Made by a program: the position numbers and the translations under genes. From the NCBI GenBank assembly GCA_038503035.1, contig JAVSML010024012.1, forward strand, positions 404,595 through 468,594: DNA of 64,000 bases, given 5' to 3'. This DNA comes from Crocodylus rhombifer. Its lineage: Eukaryota; Chordata; Crocodylia; Crocodylidae. Every line of letters starts with the position of its first letter. The stretch's first letter is position 1. Shown one piece after another: positions 22,561 through 35,241 of the stretch. The notes under the pieces are model-generated. The model worked only from the letters and a program-made list of their open reading frames with translations. It was not told the DNA's origin and searched no databases.

Positions 22561-23305
22561 CTGGTATAGATGAACATCAGAGAATATATTCTATGCCATG
22601 ATACTCTAGAATGGACCATTTTCTTGATTTAATGCACTAATGATGAAAGCCCAATTTAAAAATATTTTTGGACTTGTTTATTTTTATTTTTTGTTTACTC
22701 TGCCATGCATTTCATATTACAGCCAAAATAGCAATTTGCCTTAAGATAATGTTGACTAACTAAAATTTATTGTTAGTATTATTTATTGTAGTGCTTGTTT
22801 ACATTTTCTTTTAAGAGCTATTGTTTTTTTTCTTTTAATCTGGTCATATGAGGTTAGACTCTTTGAATTTCAGTTAAGAAATATTTCCAAATCTTTACTT
22901 TTCCTTTCCAGTTCAATGTAATCTTTAATAAATGTTTCTATAACTGTTCAATGTTTTCAGTTTTGATCCAAAAGTATTTTGTCTGTTATCAACCCTCTTA
23001 TTTACTTCTACTTTGTAAATGCAAGTTCAATTTATGGAAAAAAAATGCAAATTAAACAATCTTCTGTTTAAAAAAGAAAATTGATCGGTGACTGGTACAA
23101 TTTCAAAAATTCCTCGTAAATGTTATTTTACAGTTGTTACAGCTACTTGTTGCTGAAGGAATACTGATGAGTTCAACTGATGGCCAACCTTAGTTCCAAT
23201 CCATTTGTCTTGCATACATTATCAATAACAGGTCTTAATATTTAACGCTTATGTATCTTTAAGAGTTACTTAAAACATCCATCTTCATTTCTTTTCTTAT
23301 TTCAG

Positions 23306-23466
23306 CTTCAGTATCGAGTCCCATTGTCTCAGGTGGGATGAGGAACATACATGAAAATAAAGTTTCAAGTCAGTTGTCTGGCAATTCAGCTAATCACCAT
23401 GCTGATAATACTAGACATGGCTCAAATGAAGACTACCTACAGATGGTGCACCGACTAAGTAGTGAT
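23306..23466 (+). CDS. NIPBL: NIPBL exon 7
   Basis: The acceptor TTTCAG ends at 23305 and the donor GTATGT starts at 23467. The exon begins CT, completing an Ala codon from exon 6, then reads SVSSPIVSGGMRNIHENKVS, a Ser/Asn/His-rich stretch and EDYLQMVHRLSSD. It has 53 whole codons and ends in phase 0. Its length of 161 bases equals recalled human exon 7. The EDYL-MVHRLSSD segment is the most conserved part. Confidence 0.97.
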
Positions 23467-26400
23467 GTATGTTATATACATATCAGTTCTTTAGATTAAA
23501 GCAAATGTTTGAAAAATATTTATCTTGTGTAACCGCCCTAAAAGCCAAGGCAAGCACTTTGTGCTGTTGATGAATAGGTGGAAAACTTAGAGGAGCTAAT
23601 ACATTTTAATTTTTCAGTTTTTGCTTTCATACATTGAGCAGGTCTGAATTTTCACATTTTTTAAATTACCACTCTTTCACTTGGAACCACTTGTACAGCA
23701 TTTCTTTCAAATTTATGGAAAGTGAAGATTATTTTAGAGGCAACCTTTCCTGAAATACTTGGGTGATTTGAACAGTATGCGAGTCTATATAGGTAAATCA
23801 GTATTACTGAAGCCTTGTGTCTGTTGCTAGTGGACATGATGCATTTGAAACAGTCTATTAAAATGCTTTCTTGGGTTGTAAAGTGGTCTTGTCAAAAATG
23901 ATGGACATTTTGTTGGGTGCTTTTTTATTCAAGATTTTGTGTAAGAAACTATAAGCGTAATTTCTTACATGGAAACTCATTTTCCTGAGGTCAATTCAGT
24001 TCACTTAGTGAGTGAATTTCCTGCTTTAGTGACCAATCTGAAATATGCTAAACTTTATAGAAGAAAGTGGACCTCTGAACTTATCCCAGATGAGTTCCTA
24101 TGTTGATGATGAATTCTCCACTAAGTGAACTCTTAATTCTTCCAACAGTTTCTCAACCTTCTTGCTGAGGTTCTTTTTTACAAACTTGTCATTTAATTTC
24201 TTAAATTTCATTCTTTTGTGGAATGATCTTAGGTTCTAGTTTTTGTTTTGTTTTAAGCATCAGTTATTTGAGTAGTGTTACATTCCCTGCTACAGATTAT
24301 GAACAATATTTTAACTTGGGATATTCAGGAACAAAGTAAGCCTGTGTTGCTTAAATTTAGGGCATAGTTTTATGAGCTTGCAATAGTGGGCACCTGTTGT
24401 TTTTATTAGCTAGTCAGTAGGCAGAACATGGTTGCACGCTCTACACTTGTGATGCTTTCTGTAGTCTCCAGTGAAGTGTATGATAAGTCCCTGAATAGAG
24501 TTAATTCAGTAAAACCTTGAGAAAGTAAATCAGCTGTATCACTTTCTTCAGTGAACACAAACATACAGTCAGTAATTCAGCTGTTTCCAGAATATCACTG
24601 TTTGAAAATGCTCACCAAACAAATAAGCAGTGAGCTTTTACATAACAGTTTACATAAAATCACAAATACAGTAGAAAGCCAATATAATGCCTGCATAATA
24701 TACAGCAGGAGCTGATGATCATATCACTCTGCCTCAGTGATAAAACGTGACAATTTTTTCACACCAAAAAAGTATACATTTTCCAGAGCTAAGCTTTATT
24801 TTTAAAACTTCCTGGCTGTATTAAATCTTTTGTAAAAATTAACCAATAGACATTTTCCATGGAATTTTTAGAAAGATCTTGGGGGAAAAAAGGCATTTAA
24901 AAATTATAGAAAATCAGGGTTAAAAAGGAACCTCTGGAGGTCATCTAGTCCAATGCCTGGCTAAAAGCCAGGACCACCTCCAGCTAGATAATACCAGCCA
25001 AGGCTTTGTCTACCTGGGTCTTAGAAACCTCCACAGATGGAAATTCTACACCCTCTCTGGCCATCCTGTTCCAGTGCTTTACTACCCGCATAATGAAAGA
25101 GGTTTTTTCCTAATATCTAACTTAAATTCCCTTGCTTCAACTTGAGACCATTGCTCCTTGTTCTGTCATCTGCCACCACTGAGAACAGACTAGCTCTCTC
25201 TTCTTTGTAGCCACTCTTCAGGTAATTGAAAGCTGCTATTTAATATCTCTAACAATATTTATAGTCCAAACATTGGAGAAATGTCCTAGGCTATAAGAAC
25301 CTGATAGCAATGCTAACCAGAAAAGGAAATAAACTAAACAGCTAACTAAACAGACAAGTACCAAATCAGTTAAATAGACAGTAGACTGGCTTATTCTCAT
25401 TTTCCAATCTGCTGGGACACATCCGAGGTAGAAAAAAACCCAGTGAAAATACGTTACAATTTTAAAATCATTGCATTTTTGCCTAATATAAGAGCTACAA
25501 ATTAAAAAAAAAAAAATCAAATTCAATAAAGTCAACATTTTAGAGATTTTCTTAATTAGAATGTCCTGTTTTTACACTTATTGTCTGAAAAAATGTATTT
25601 GGTGTTGATGCCTTCTCTGCTTCACGGCTCCCTGGATGATTATTTAAAAAAAATCTGTGCAAAATTCTCAGCAATTTTTGTGGTTGAGAAAAAAGTGTAG
25701 GCAGTATATTTTTATATAATATTGCAGTTTGACCCTTGGAATGAGAACAGTCATAAATGAGAATTACGACATCGTATAAATTATGTACAAGATAGATTGA
25801 GTCTTTCATTAAAGACTATTTCCCTGCTATTGCTGGTTTATTTTATAGTTCTTTTTCCTAGTTTTATGTTGTAATTGCTTTAAAAAATAAATTAATAGGT
25901 ATAGCGACAGTTCTAAATTTTGAAAACTTTGTATTATAACATTTTATAAGTTTTGAAGTGCATGCTTCACATATACATTCATATTTAAGGCCCCTTTCCA
26001 GTAAGACACTTAGTACTTGTCTGGATTAGGTACATGCCTAAAGTTGCTTTTCAAGTGTCACGTTTGATTGGACAGTTTTCCGAATTTTCCAGAATTAAAT
26101 ATTCATACTCTAGAAGGATTAACGTGATATGTTTCAGTATGTAGACTACTGATTTCATTGCGACTTAAAATTAAGCCAAATAATCAACACTGGTTGTGTC
26201 AAAGCTACAAAGCACAATGTATGTTGGAAAAAAATGGAAAGAAGGAAATCCAAATATTAAGAGAATGAAAAATATTAAGAAAAAGGCAGCGTGATGCCTT
26301 TTAGATAACTGGTAATACAGTTAGTTAGACCAGCGACTAGACCAACTTTTAACCCTCTTCGCTAATTTTTTTTCTTATTTGAGTTTAACTTCACTGTTTA

Positions 26401-27132
26401 AAAGAATGATCCTTTCTCAAAGTGAGGGTATTTATAGAAATAAAAGCCAAAAAGTTGTTGTTTTTTTTAATGCGGGTACTTTTTTTGAAAACACAAGTGT
26501 GCTTTTTCTTTCCTGTACTTGGAAAAAATAAAAATAAATTAAGGTTGTTGTACTGTAGAAATTCACGCAGTATTCTAGTAATAAACCTGTGTATATATGC
26601 ATTCTTTTGTCCAGCAGAGGGCTCTACTATTTTTCATGAATGAAACAAACATAAAGAAAAAAGTTAAATGAGAAACTGAATGAAGTCTTTTTTTTCCCTA
26701 TTTAAAGGTAGTGTGTGAAAAATATGAAAGTCAAATTTAATGTCATGTTTGTTTACACAACTTAAAATTGTATTGGCAATTTCTGTATATCTGGTTAATG
26801 GGTATTTGTATTACCAGGAAAGCTACCAAAAGTTTTCATGGAACATGTTGATTTATGGAACACTATTAATTGAACAATATTATATTGGTTTGTGAAGTTA
26901 GGAATACATTTTTATTTATTATTTACATGTTCTAGTTATAGGTTTTTATTAGCACTCTTGATTTCATTTCAAAATATTCTCTCTGGAATGGCCTCAATTG
27001 CAAGTAGCCTTATATATTTAAATTCTGTACTAGTAATTGTCCTCTGATCCACTTTTCAGTATTATATTTATTGCAGGTCTTTTTAAGCTAGTGTTCTTGC
27101 TTGTAATATACATTACCCTCACTGTTTTTTAG
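23467..27132 (+). other. NIPBL: NIPBL intron 7
   Basis: This intron is 3.7 kb and AT-rich. The only recognisable insert is an old CR1 tail at about 24905-25245. The regions 23467-24900 and 25250-27132 show no exon, RNA gene or repeat that I can support. Confidence 0.85.
24905..25245 (-). mobile_element. Old CR1-type 3' end fragment, antisense
   Basis: The order and wording of the CR1 3' region are visible: AAGGAACCTCTGGAGGTCAT, CATCTAGTCCA, the CTGTTCCAGTGCTT block, the TTTTTTCCTAATATCTAAC block and CTCCTTGTTCTGTC. The divergence is higher than in the 9.1 and 17.9 kb copies. The orientation is the same as theirs, with the 3' end at the left. Only the 3' UTR and the last part of the coding region remain. 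Confidence 0.8.
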
Positions 27133-27226
27133 GATGGTGATCCTTCCATAAGAAATGCTGCATCATTTTCTTTAAGATCACCACAGTCGGTATGCTCTCC
27201 AGCTGGAAGTGATGGAACCCCTAAAG
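27133..27226 (+). CDS. NIPBL: NIPBL exon 8
   Basis: The acceptor TTTTTTAG ends at 27132 and the donor GTACTC begins at 27227. The exon reads DGDPSIRNAASFSLRSPQSV and then CSPAGSDGTPK, with 31 whole codons plus the first base of Gly. The length of 94 bases is one codon shorter than recalled human exon 8 (97), because DPSIRN replaces a DSSTMRN-type stretch. The frame joins exon 7 and exon 9 without a break. It is too short to show as a long open frame. Confidence 0.96.
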
Positions 27227-30200
27227 GTACTCTTACAGTTAAAACACATTGAATGTATATATTTAGCTCTTATTTTTCATAGTTATAAAGAACAGATGAC
27301 TTAAAGCTACGTAATTTGATCTAATTAGTATTCTGCGTTCAGGTAAAACCAAAGAATTTAGACATATGTAATGATATTTTTAATTAAGAATTTATTTTGA
27401 TCCCCTGTTAACTGGAAATCTGTGGATGTCCAAAATTTGACCTAAGGTATTTTAAAATACTACTATATCTTTAGGATATCAGGATTCTAAACCCCTTCCA
27501 CACTGTAGATTAAAATGTATTCTAACAGTCTTATTTGTTCTGTTTGACACAATTGGAAAGCACTGCATATGTTGAGATTTTAGTCTGCACAAAAATGTCA
27601 TAGCATAAGATAGTTATTGTATCAATTACAATCTAACAAACTGTGTTTACGTAACGTAATATTATGTTGACTAAAACTGTTTAATCTCTAGTGTGGATGA
27701 GGTTTAAACACATTATCTGATAGGAGTAAAAGGAAATTTCAGTGGAAAAAAAAAAAAAGCTCCACCCTTCAAAAATAATTCTTTATACCAAAATCCAAAA
27801 TGTACATCTCTGTCTTTGATTTTATAACAGTAATTAACTAAGAAATGAGAAGTGGAATACACAGTTTTGGTGAAGAGTGGAGGATGATGTCAAATTGTTC
27901 ATATTTTTGTGTACAATGTGTCTGGACAGAGCAAAAATGGTTTCTTCTGCTTGAGAATTAGTATAGCATAAAGCATGTTTAATTATTTGCCATGTAGAAC
28001 AGGTAGGATGTTGAGAGAGCGCAAAGGGTGGAACAGAGAAGGGATCCAGACATTTGCTAAAATGATTTTTCCAGTTCATTGTGATATACAGGTGTCTTGG
28101 GACAAGTAAAGGTGGAGGAGAGAGAGGCCTTCAGTGCATGAGTTGTTTGTGGCCTTGTAGAAGCTGCAGCATAAAGAATTTATAAAACCTTGTGCTAGGT
28201 GGCAAAGATTGGTGCCTTTAAGAAATGCAGAGTCCCTATCAGCAGAGCTGTTACTGTTAGTTAAGTCTAGTGGTTCCAGGAGACCTCACTACAGAAACAG
28301 TTGTCACATGCCAAGAATTTTCAAATAACTTAGTTGATGAAATTTCTTCCTGTTGAACGTTTAAGGTAGAATCATACAGTGACTTGTTTTAATCAGTTGT
28401 AATTTTTTATTGTTGTGGAAGTACTGGCAGACCTTCTGGATTGTACCTGTATATTGGATCCATCCCTCTCTTGGTTGATAAAGTTTAGATAGAAAATACT
28501 TAGTAACTGATGGAGGGCATTTTTAAGTAGTTATGATTTTAAGCCTTGATTGAGACACCAAGTCTTAATACTGAGAGTCTTGCCAAATGCTGCTCTCGCT
28601 TTTTCTTGTGCTTTCTTGCTCTCTGCCTTTTAGCTAAACTTAAGGACAAGGGAAAAAATAATTACAATATTACTTGGACCCTCACAATCCCAACCATCTG
28701 TTTTTGGCTGGGTGTAATATGAAAACTGATTGACAAATCTAGTGATGAGTGAACATTGAATTTCACATTTAAGTTTTTTGATTTTATATTTACATGACAA
28801 CATTTTAATGGATCAAACTTTAGCAGAGTTAGAGAATGTTGTTTCCTCAATAAACTGTAGTTTTGCTTTAGAGGACTGAAAAAAAAAGTAGCACCAGGCA
28901 TATAGAGGTACTCAATGGCAAAAAATTCTTAGATGTTAATGTTCCCATCACTATTCTGTGAGCACCACACAGACTTTGTATATTTATTTTCATAACACCT
29001 TTGTGGGGCAGGGCAGCAGTACTATCACCATTTTGTACATGAGGAACTGAGGAATTAGTCCCAGTTCCTCAGAATCATTTAGACATCTAACTCCTGTTGC
29101 TTTTGAAGGAGCCAAAGTGACTTTCCATGGCCAGAGGAAGTCTGTGGCAGAACAGCAATTACTCATGGCACTCACAAATCAGTAGCTGCCTCTGTGATTC
29201 TGGGCCATCCTTCATCTCTTAAGCTATGTGTTCCTACTCAACCTAAGTCTGCTAAAAAGTTTATAAAAATCTTGGTAATCCATTCGTCTATTCATTGAAC
29301 CTGGGCTGTAGGTTTAAGGTTTACAGCTTTGCAGCCTTTGGTCCAGGATGTGTAAAACCATACAGAAAAATATGTAGTGTTAATTTTTGTAGTTTTGACT
29401 TGGAGATAACACTGAACTCTGTATACTTCACTGGAGCTGGTGTTCAATGTTTAGTTATGATAAAACTTAACATGATGGATGTACAAAAGTAACATTTGTA
29501 GGCTGGGGGAGATGTATAAAAGAAATAAGTTATATCTGCTCTTTTGATTGTGTTTTCCACTTAATCCAATGGATTAATTTTTTTTTTTGTTAAGATATGT
29601 TTGGAAGCATATCTCATACCACAAATACCAGAGGTAGTTCTCATTTGTCCACGAGGGCCTATGACTTTTTCATAATTTTTCTGGTTTTGGTTTAGATTCT
29701 TTCTCCAACCAGACAAATGAAGCTGCTTTTACCTGTTAACTTTCCTACTTTTAAATTTTGAAGCAGTGGTAAAAAGTATTTTCCTTTCATTCATTAAACA
29801 GACAGTATTCCAAGTAGGATTACTCATCTGGTTTTCTCCATTTCTTCTACTCCTACCTAGAATGGCAGTGTCAAACACATATGTTCCATTTAGTAAGGGA
29901 TGTTTTCTGGAGCTGTTTAATGTGGGGAACACTGCTACAGTTGTTCCTAGTCTCTGGTCACTCTACCAAGAGACAGGGGCTCAGAGTCTCTCTATGACTT
30001 GTCAAACTTACATGTGCCTGTCCTTTATATCAGCTGTGAAACCTCTGAGTACACCTTTTCAAAGGTCACCACCAAATTTTTTTAACCAGCCTGCTCTTAT
30101 GAGCTAATGACCTTTCAGATTATGTTGAAAAACCTCTCTCAAAACTCTGTCTTTAAAGGGAAAAATTCCAAGGTATTACCCGAGGATATTCATAAAACAA

Positions 30201-32311
30201 GAGTCGTAATTGTAATACGCAGCTGTTTTATGTAGAACATTTCATCTGGAGATTTCAAGGGTTTACAAATGAGCATGTTTTCAAGTTGTTGACTGCAGGG
30301 AATATTCCTTTATACTATCTTCAAGCATTTTTATTGGCATTTAAGACAGGTCAGAACTCATGATACATTTCTTCTGTGGACTAAACCCCAAAACAGAACA
30401 GTCGCATCGTCTTACTATATGTCTCTCTCTCCCAGAAAAGGTTTTAAGAAAGAATATATTCTTGATCCTGACCTCTGCCACAATTGTAGCCCTTTCCACA
30501 AAGAGTCTTTTGAATATAACTGCTGTGAGTCAGAGGAGCAGGACAGGATTTTTTCCTCACATGTGAATTCCTGCGGAGGGCAGTGGTGTTCACTATAGAA
30601 CATTGTGAGCTATGATGGAGAACAGATATATCAGTAAGCAAAACAGAATTTGTTCTCCTCCTGTCTCTTTCCTTATCTTATTTCTTCCTTTTCCCTAATA
30701 ATTTATTTAGTGGGAAGCATTAGTGCATTCTGAAGGAAATTATATTCTACAAGCTACGGTCAATAAAATCTGCCTATCGCCATAAGAACAATTTTAGCAT
30801 TTGCTTCACTTATATAATAATAAAAAGAAACATCTAAAAATCTCTGGCTGTCTGAGATGTGGAGATATTAAACTGGGTAGTTTAAAAATAAAATTCCAAA
30901 TGGAGTTTTTAACTTCCATTACAGTAAATCTCTTCAGATCTTCTGACATTGATGGACCTGGTTTATTTGAAAATATCATTCAGCTCCTTTTTATCATGAA
31001 TTTCTCTGCTTTGCCTTTAAAAATTACCATTACTTATACAAAATATTTCCTGTGCTATGACTATCACCTCTCTCTCTTCAAGAAAGTTTTGGAATTCCTA
31101 ACAGCCTAGCCATGAAGCCTAAGGATCCATGTATACCCATGCTAAGACAATTTACTCCTGAGTCTCTAATCCCTAGGGATCTGTCAGCAAGCAAAACAGA
31201 CCAACATGTGCTTGCTTCAGGCACATAAGTTTGTAATCTACTTAAAGAAAAAATTTCCTGAAAACTTTTTGGAAGATCATTTCACTATGAGTCAAGACAG
31301 ATACAGAGTCAAGATTCTTTCAAATACAGAAAAATGTTGACAAGCTCCTGGTGTTGATCTGACATGCTACAGGATGAATGAACAAGTATTACTGATCCAT
31401 CTTCATCTGTTTGAAGTGGTCTTCTGGTTTCTAGACATAGGGAATACTCTGGGCAACACAGCATGAGAGAGTGTTTCAAGAATTCCTCTTAGGAGCTGGG
31501 AACAAATTCCAACAAGAGATGCAAAACAGTGACGATATCATCAGAGTGATCCATTATTTCTATTGATGGAAACAGGAAACCAACGTAAAGATAGGATCAT
31601 CTCTGCACAAATCTGAATCCTAAATTAATGTTTTTCAGGATTTTGAAATGGACAAGCCTAGTGTTTCACAACAAAGACAATATGACCAAGCCAGACTTTA
31701 GAACATCAACTTAGTGATAAATAATCAGCATAATTATTCCCAAGATCATTTTGAGAAAAGAATGTATTGGAGTTCAGTTAGAAAATGACAGCTATGATGT
31801 ATTAAGGGGTAGCAACAAGAAATTTAAGTCTAAATGTGAAAAGTATGTTTATTATCTCCTGGGCAGAAGCTCACTTGGTCCCTGTTTAGATGATTGACAG
31901 AAAAGTGGTACTGAACACAAAAGCCTTCTGAATCAACAGGCAGACCACAAACATAGTTCTTGAAACTTGAGGTAGACAAACTAGTGTCTGGAGCAAATTA
32001 GCTAAGCCACTATTCGGTGGTTCATGTTCACATTCAGCTGTAATATAAAAAATCATAAATGGGAAGTGGAGCAGATATAACAGGAAAAAGTTGTTTATAA
32101 ACTGTGAACTCATTTTTTCTAAAATTTCTCCCACCCTCAATCCCTTCTTCTCCATATTGCAAGGAGTAGTGACTATGATAAAAGGAGGCCATGATTGCCA
32201 TCCTTACCCCAAACTTGACAGGAAGGCAGTTGTACTCAAAGAATGAGGATACATTGCGCAAGCCTTCCTTCAATCTTTTCAGTAGACAGTATCTCCTGTG
32301 ATGGTACCTGC

Positions 32312-33353
32312 TAGGGCTGTGCGAAGCTTCAGGTGCTGATTCAGTTTGGAGGAGATACAAATCAAAACAGAGAAGCAGTTAAAAGGTCTGAATTGATTTG
32401 AAGCTCTCTGAATCGATTCAGAAAAGATTCAGAGAGTTTTGGCGGTTTTTCAGACAGTACCTTCCTGCTCCAGCAGGAAGCTGGACCTGGACTCAGCTGC
32501 TAAATAGGGGACAGGGGAGGGAAGGCTGGAGGAGGGGGGAGGGGACCATGAAGGGACCCCCAGCAGGCCCCCATCCCATGCCTGCTCCTCCAGTGCCCCC
32601 CATCTCCCATGGCTGCTCTGCCTGGCCCCTGTTCCTGATGCTTTAAAAAAAAAAGCCCCCACTTACTGGGTGCTGCCAGGCTGGGGGTGATTTCATAGAC
32701 ATCAGGGCTGGAAGGGACCTCGGGAGATCATCGAGTCCCCATTGTTGATCCCCATTGTTCCCCACTGCCCCACACTGCATGGGGGGGCTCTGTCACCAGC
32801 CCCCACCCACTTTCCCAGCCCCCTCCCCCATGGCTGCCCCACCCACCCCAGCTCCAGCCCTTTAAGAAGAAGAGAAAAACAAAAACAAAAAAAACCCTGG
32901 ACTTGCCAGCTCCTGCACTGACCTCAGGGCTTTGGGGGGCTCCTGGAAGAGCCCCCCACATAGTGCTGGGCAATGGGGTTTGCCCCCTGCCGAGCAGGAA
33001 CTGGTAGGTCTGAGTTTTATTTAGTTTTTATTCCTTAAAGGGCCAGAGTTGGGGTGGGCAGAGCATCCATTGGTGGGGCTGGGACAGTGAGGAGCTCATG
33101 ACAGATCCCCCCATGTGGTGGGAGGGAGGAAGGATCCTCCCCACCTGGCAGCACCTGGTGAGTTAGGGCTTTTTTTTCCCTTCAAAGTGCCAGGAGCGTG
33201 AATGGGAGATAGGGCCTGTGTGATTTGGAGATTCTGCTGCTGCCACCAAATCAGATTTGGCCGAATCAATTTGGATCAGTGATTTGACTCACTGTCCCTG
33301 GAATCAGCCAAATCCAAAGCTGAAGTAAATACTAGCTACTTCTTACAGGCCTA
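32312..33353. mobile_element. hAT-like foldback element with exact 8-bp duplication and GC-rich inverted arms
   Basis: The left end is TAGGGCTGTGCGAAGCTTC, as at 13653. The right end read on the other strand is TAGGCCTGTAAG. GTACCTGC occurs exactly on both sides (32304-32311 and 33354-33361), an 8-base target duplication. The interior folds on itself. CTTACTGGGTGCTGCCAGG near 32660 matches CCTGGCAGCACCTGGTGAG near 33143 inverted. CCACCCCAGCTCCAGCCCTT near 32845 matches AAAGGGCCAGAGTTGGGGTG near 33037 inverted. There is no transposase. The 1042-base length differs from the 763-base sister, so the cores vary. Confidence 0.88.
32692..32740 (-). mobile_element. CR1 3'-end snippet inside the foldback element
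   Basis: TTCATAGACATCAGGGCTGG followed by AAGGGACCTCGGGAGATCAT matches the CR1 3' UTR start seen at 17950 and 24905, in the same orientation. Only about 50 bases are present. It lies within the left half of the 32312-33353 element, so it was captured by, or inserted into, that element. Confidence 0.65.
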
Positions 33354-34859
33354 GTACCTGCCTCTGCATCATATTTTGGGTTATCTGAGTTTAAAAGCTT
33401 AGGGCATGTTGCTCAATAATTGAAATGGCGGGGACACTCTTTCCAATATAATGTGAATGTTCTTGTATTCACACAAAAGCCTTCTTGGCTTGAACTTTGG
33501 ACAAAATAGTTTTACTGGTACTAAGATATAGTGGCCTTCCCATTCTCTCAATTTCTTACAGGATGGCCCAGACTTGAAAGTAGTATCTGTCTACAAGTGT
33601 TGCATATTTTTGTGCTAGAACCAATTATTTTTAACTTGGACATACCCATACCTTGTGGTATCAGGATTCATAATAGCAACAATCTTGTCTCAGCCCAAGT
33701 CTTATATTTCCTACCTGGGATTTTGACCAGTTCGTTCAGACAGTTGGCATCTACTTCCCTATATTTCTTTTCCATTAAAATATTCATCCTGGTCTCATTC
33801 CATTAGCAAGAAAAGTTTCTGGAAAACTGTCTTTTAAGAGGACATGAGCCTTACTATTTCTTGTATCAGAAAATATTGCTGTTTATGAATCAGAATCTGT
33901 GAATCTATTTATAGTCCAAAGTTATTCTAAAGTTTAATACATCCTTCCATATGTTACAAGTAATTATTTTTACTAATGCTTGCACACTTGAAACGTCTTG
34001 GAACACATGATTCATGTGAAAATAATGGTTAAAACGTATCTTGAAAAAATGATCAGTTCAAGGAACTGCATGTCTTTTTTATTTCTTCTTACCCAAAATG
34101 TCTGGGTTTAACAGTTTCTAAAACATTCATAGCCAACAGCTTGAAGCCCTGTATTGTCAGGTCTGTATAGCTGAGAATAAACCATTATGGAAGGGATCAG
34201 CTCAGTTATGGCAGTGTGGTAGACAGTTAATTTTTCAGCACAAAGAAAATCTGTGAATCTGCCTATTTTTTGTTAACTGCTTTATAAAACACTAAAACTA
34301 CAACTATTGCAGAAATGTCTTGTAGCAAGAAGATGCTGCCTAGTATGGTCCCCAAAATAATTTTGTTTATGCTACTTTACAGAAAAGGCAAACTTTGTTC
34401 ATTTTTCATATCTCCCATCCTACTACTTTCCCTTATTACTTGCAGTATTCCAAATGTGTGTGGAGTGAGCAGGATACAGAATTTTGAAACCAAGTATTTT
34501 CTTCGTAGGAATGATTTTGTCTCTCAAGTCTCTTGGCCTGAGAAATCCTTGCACTCTTCAGGCTACTCCTGAATAGAAAGACCCTGATTCTCTACTACTT
34601 GGCACCTTGTGTAGTTATTTCCTTTTTCTGTAGCAAAATTTAAAATGCTACCAGATCAGGGAAGTACTGTTACACTTGCTTTGTACTGGTATAATGGCTT
34701 ACATAAAGTTCAGGGCAGTGGGGAATCATGTTAATATCATTGAATAAAGTATAAGAACTGAGCATTCCAGTTCAGCTTAGAGACTGCTCATTTGGAGCCA
34801 GAATGTAAGGTTGGGGGGTGGGTATGAGTCCCCTGGGCAAGTTTCAGTATCCTCTGGTA

Positions 34860-35135
34860 TTTTCAGAAAGAGAAGGAGACTCCATGGCTATGGCACTTTA
34901 AGCACATTGCATTTCCACGCTGAGCCCAGCACATGCTCAGAAGAGGCAGAGCCTTAGTTGGACCTGGCTTGCCTGGCATCTGTAAAGACTGGGTGATTCA
35001 GCAGGCTTTTCAGTGCTTTTAGCGAAAGCTGATTCCATCAGCTTTAGCTGCAAGTGCCAAAAAGCCCCGCTGAAGCTGTCTGATCTATACATATGCTGCA
35101 GAGCCAAATCGAAGTAACTTGCTGCTGCTTCTGAT
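34860..35135. repeat. Dispersed repeat, copy 2, with internal inverted arms
   Basis: This is the partner of 5486-5800. It carries GAGCCCAGCACATGCTCAGA, a CATCTGTA-AGACTGGGTG block, and GCTGATTCCATCAGCTTTAG flanked by inverted AGCAGGCTTTTCAGTGC and GCCAAAAAGCCCCGCT. It is followed by the TGATCTATACATATGCTG tail. It is better preserved than copy 1 and non-coding. A non-autonomous DNA element is likely, but the termini are unresolved. Confidence 0.62.
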
Positions 35136-35241
35136 AAAGTGTGGTTTGTTTGTTCTTTTTAACGTCTGCAAGCAGCCCATGTGTCTAATTAGAGGCAAGG
35201 TCATTACCAGAAAGCAAATCAATAGGCAGCAAACTTTCTCC

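Larger units (their letters stand above)
19938..23305 (+). other. NIPBL: NIPBL intron 6
   Basis: This intron is 3.4 kb. It contains a foldback repeat with a tRNA-like head at about 20360-20662 and a GC-rich block at about 20790-22560 with nested palindromes. The stretch 22570-23305 is AT-rich with nothing recognised until the TTTCAG acceptor. Confidence 0.85.

Noticed and set aside
20839..22601. Long overlapping open frames on both strands (up to about 213 codons), Pro/Gln/Ala-rich
   Set aside because: They occur in all frames of a GC-rich, repetitive, palindromic block with few stop codons. No known domain, no splice structure and no codon bias.
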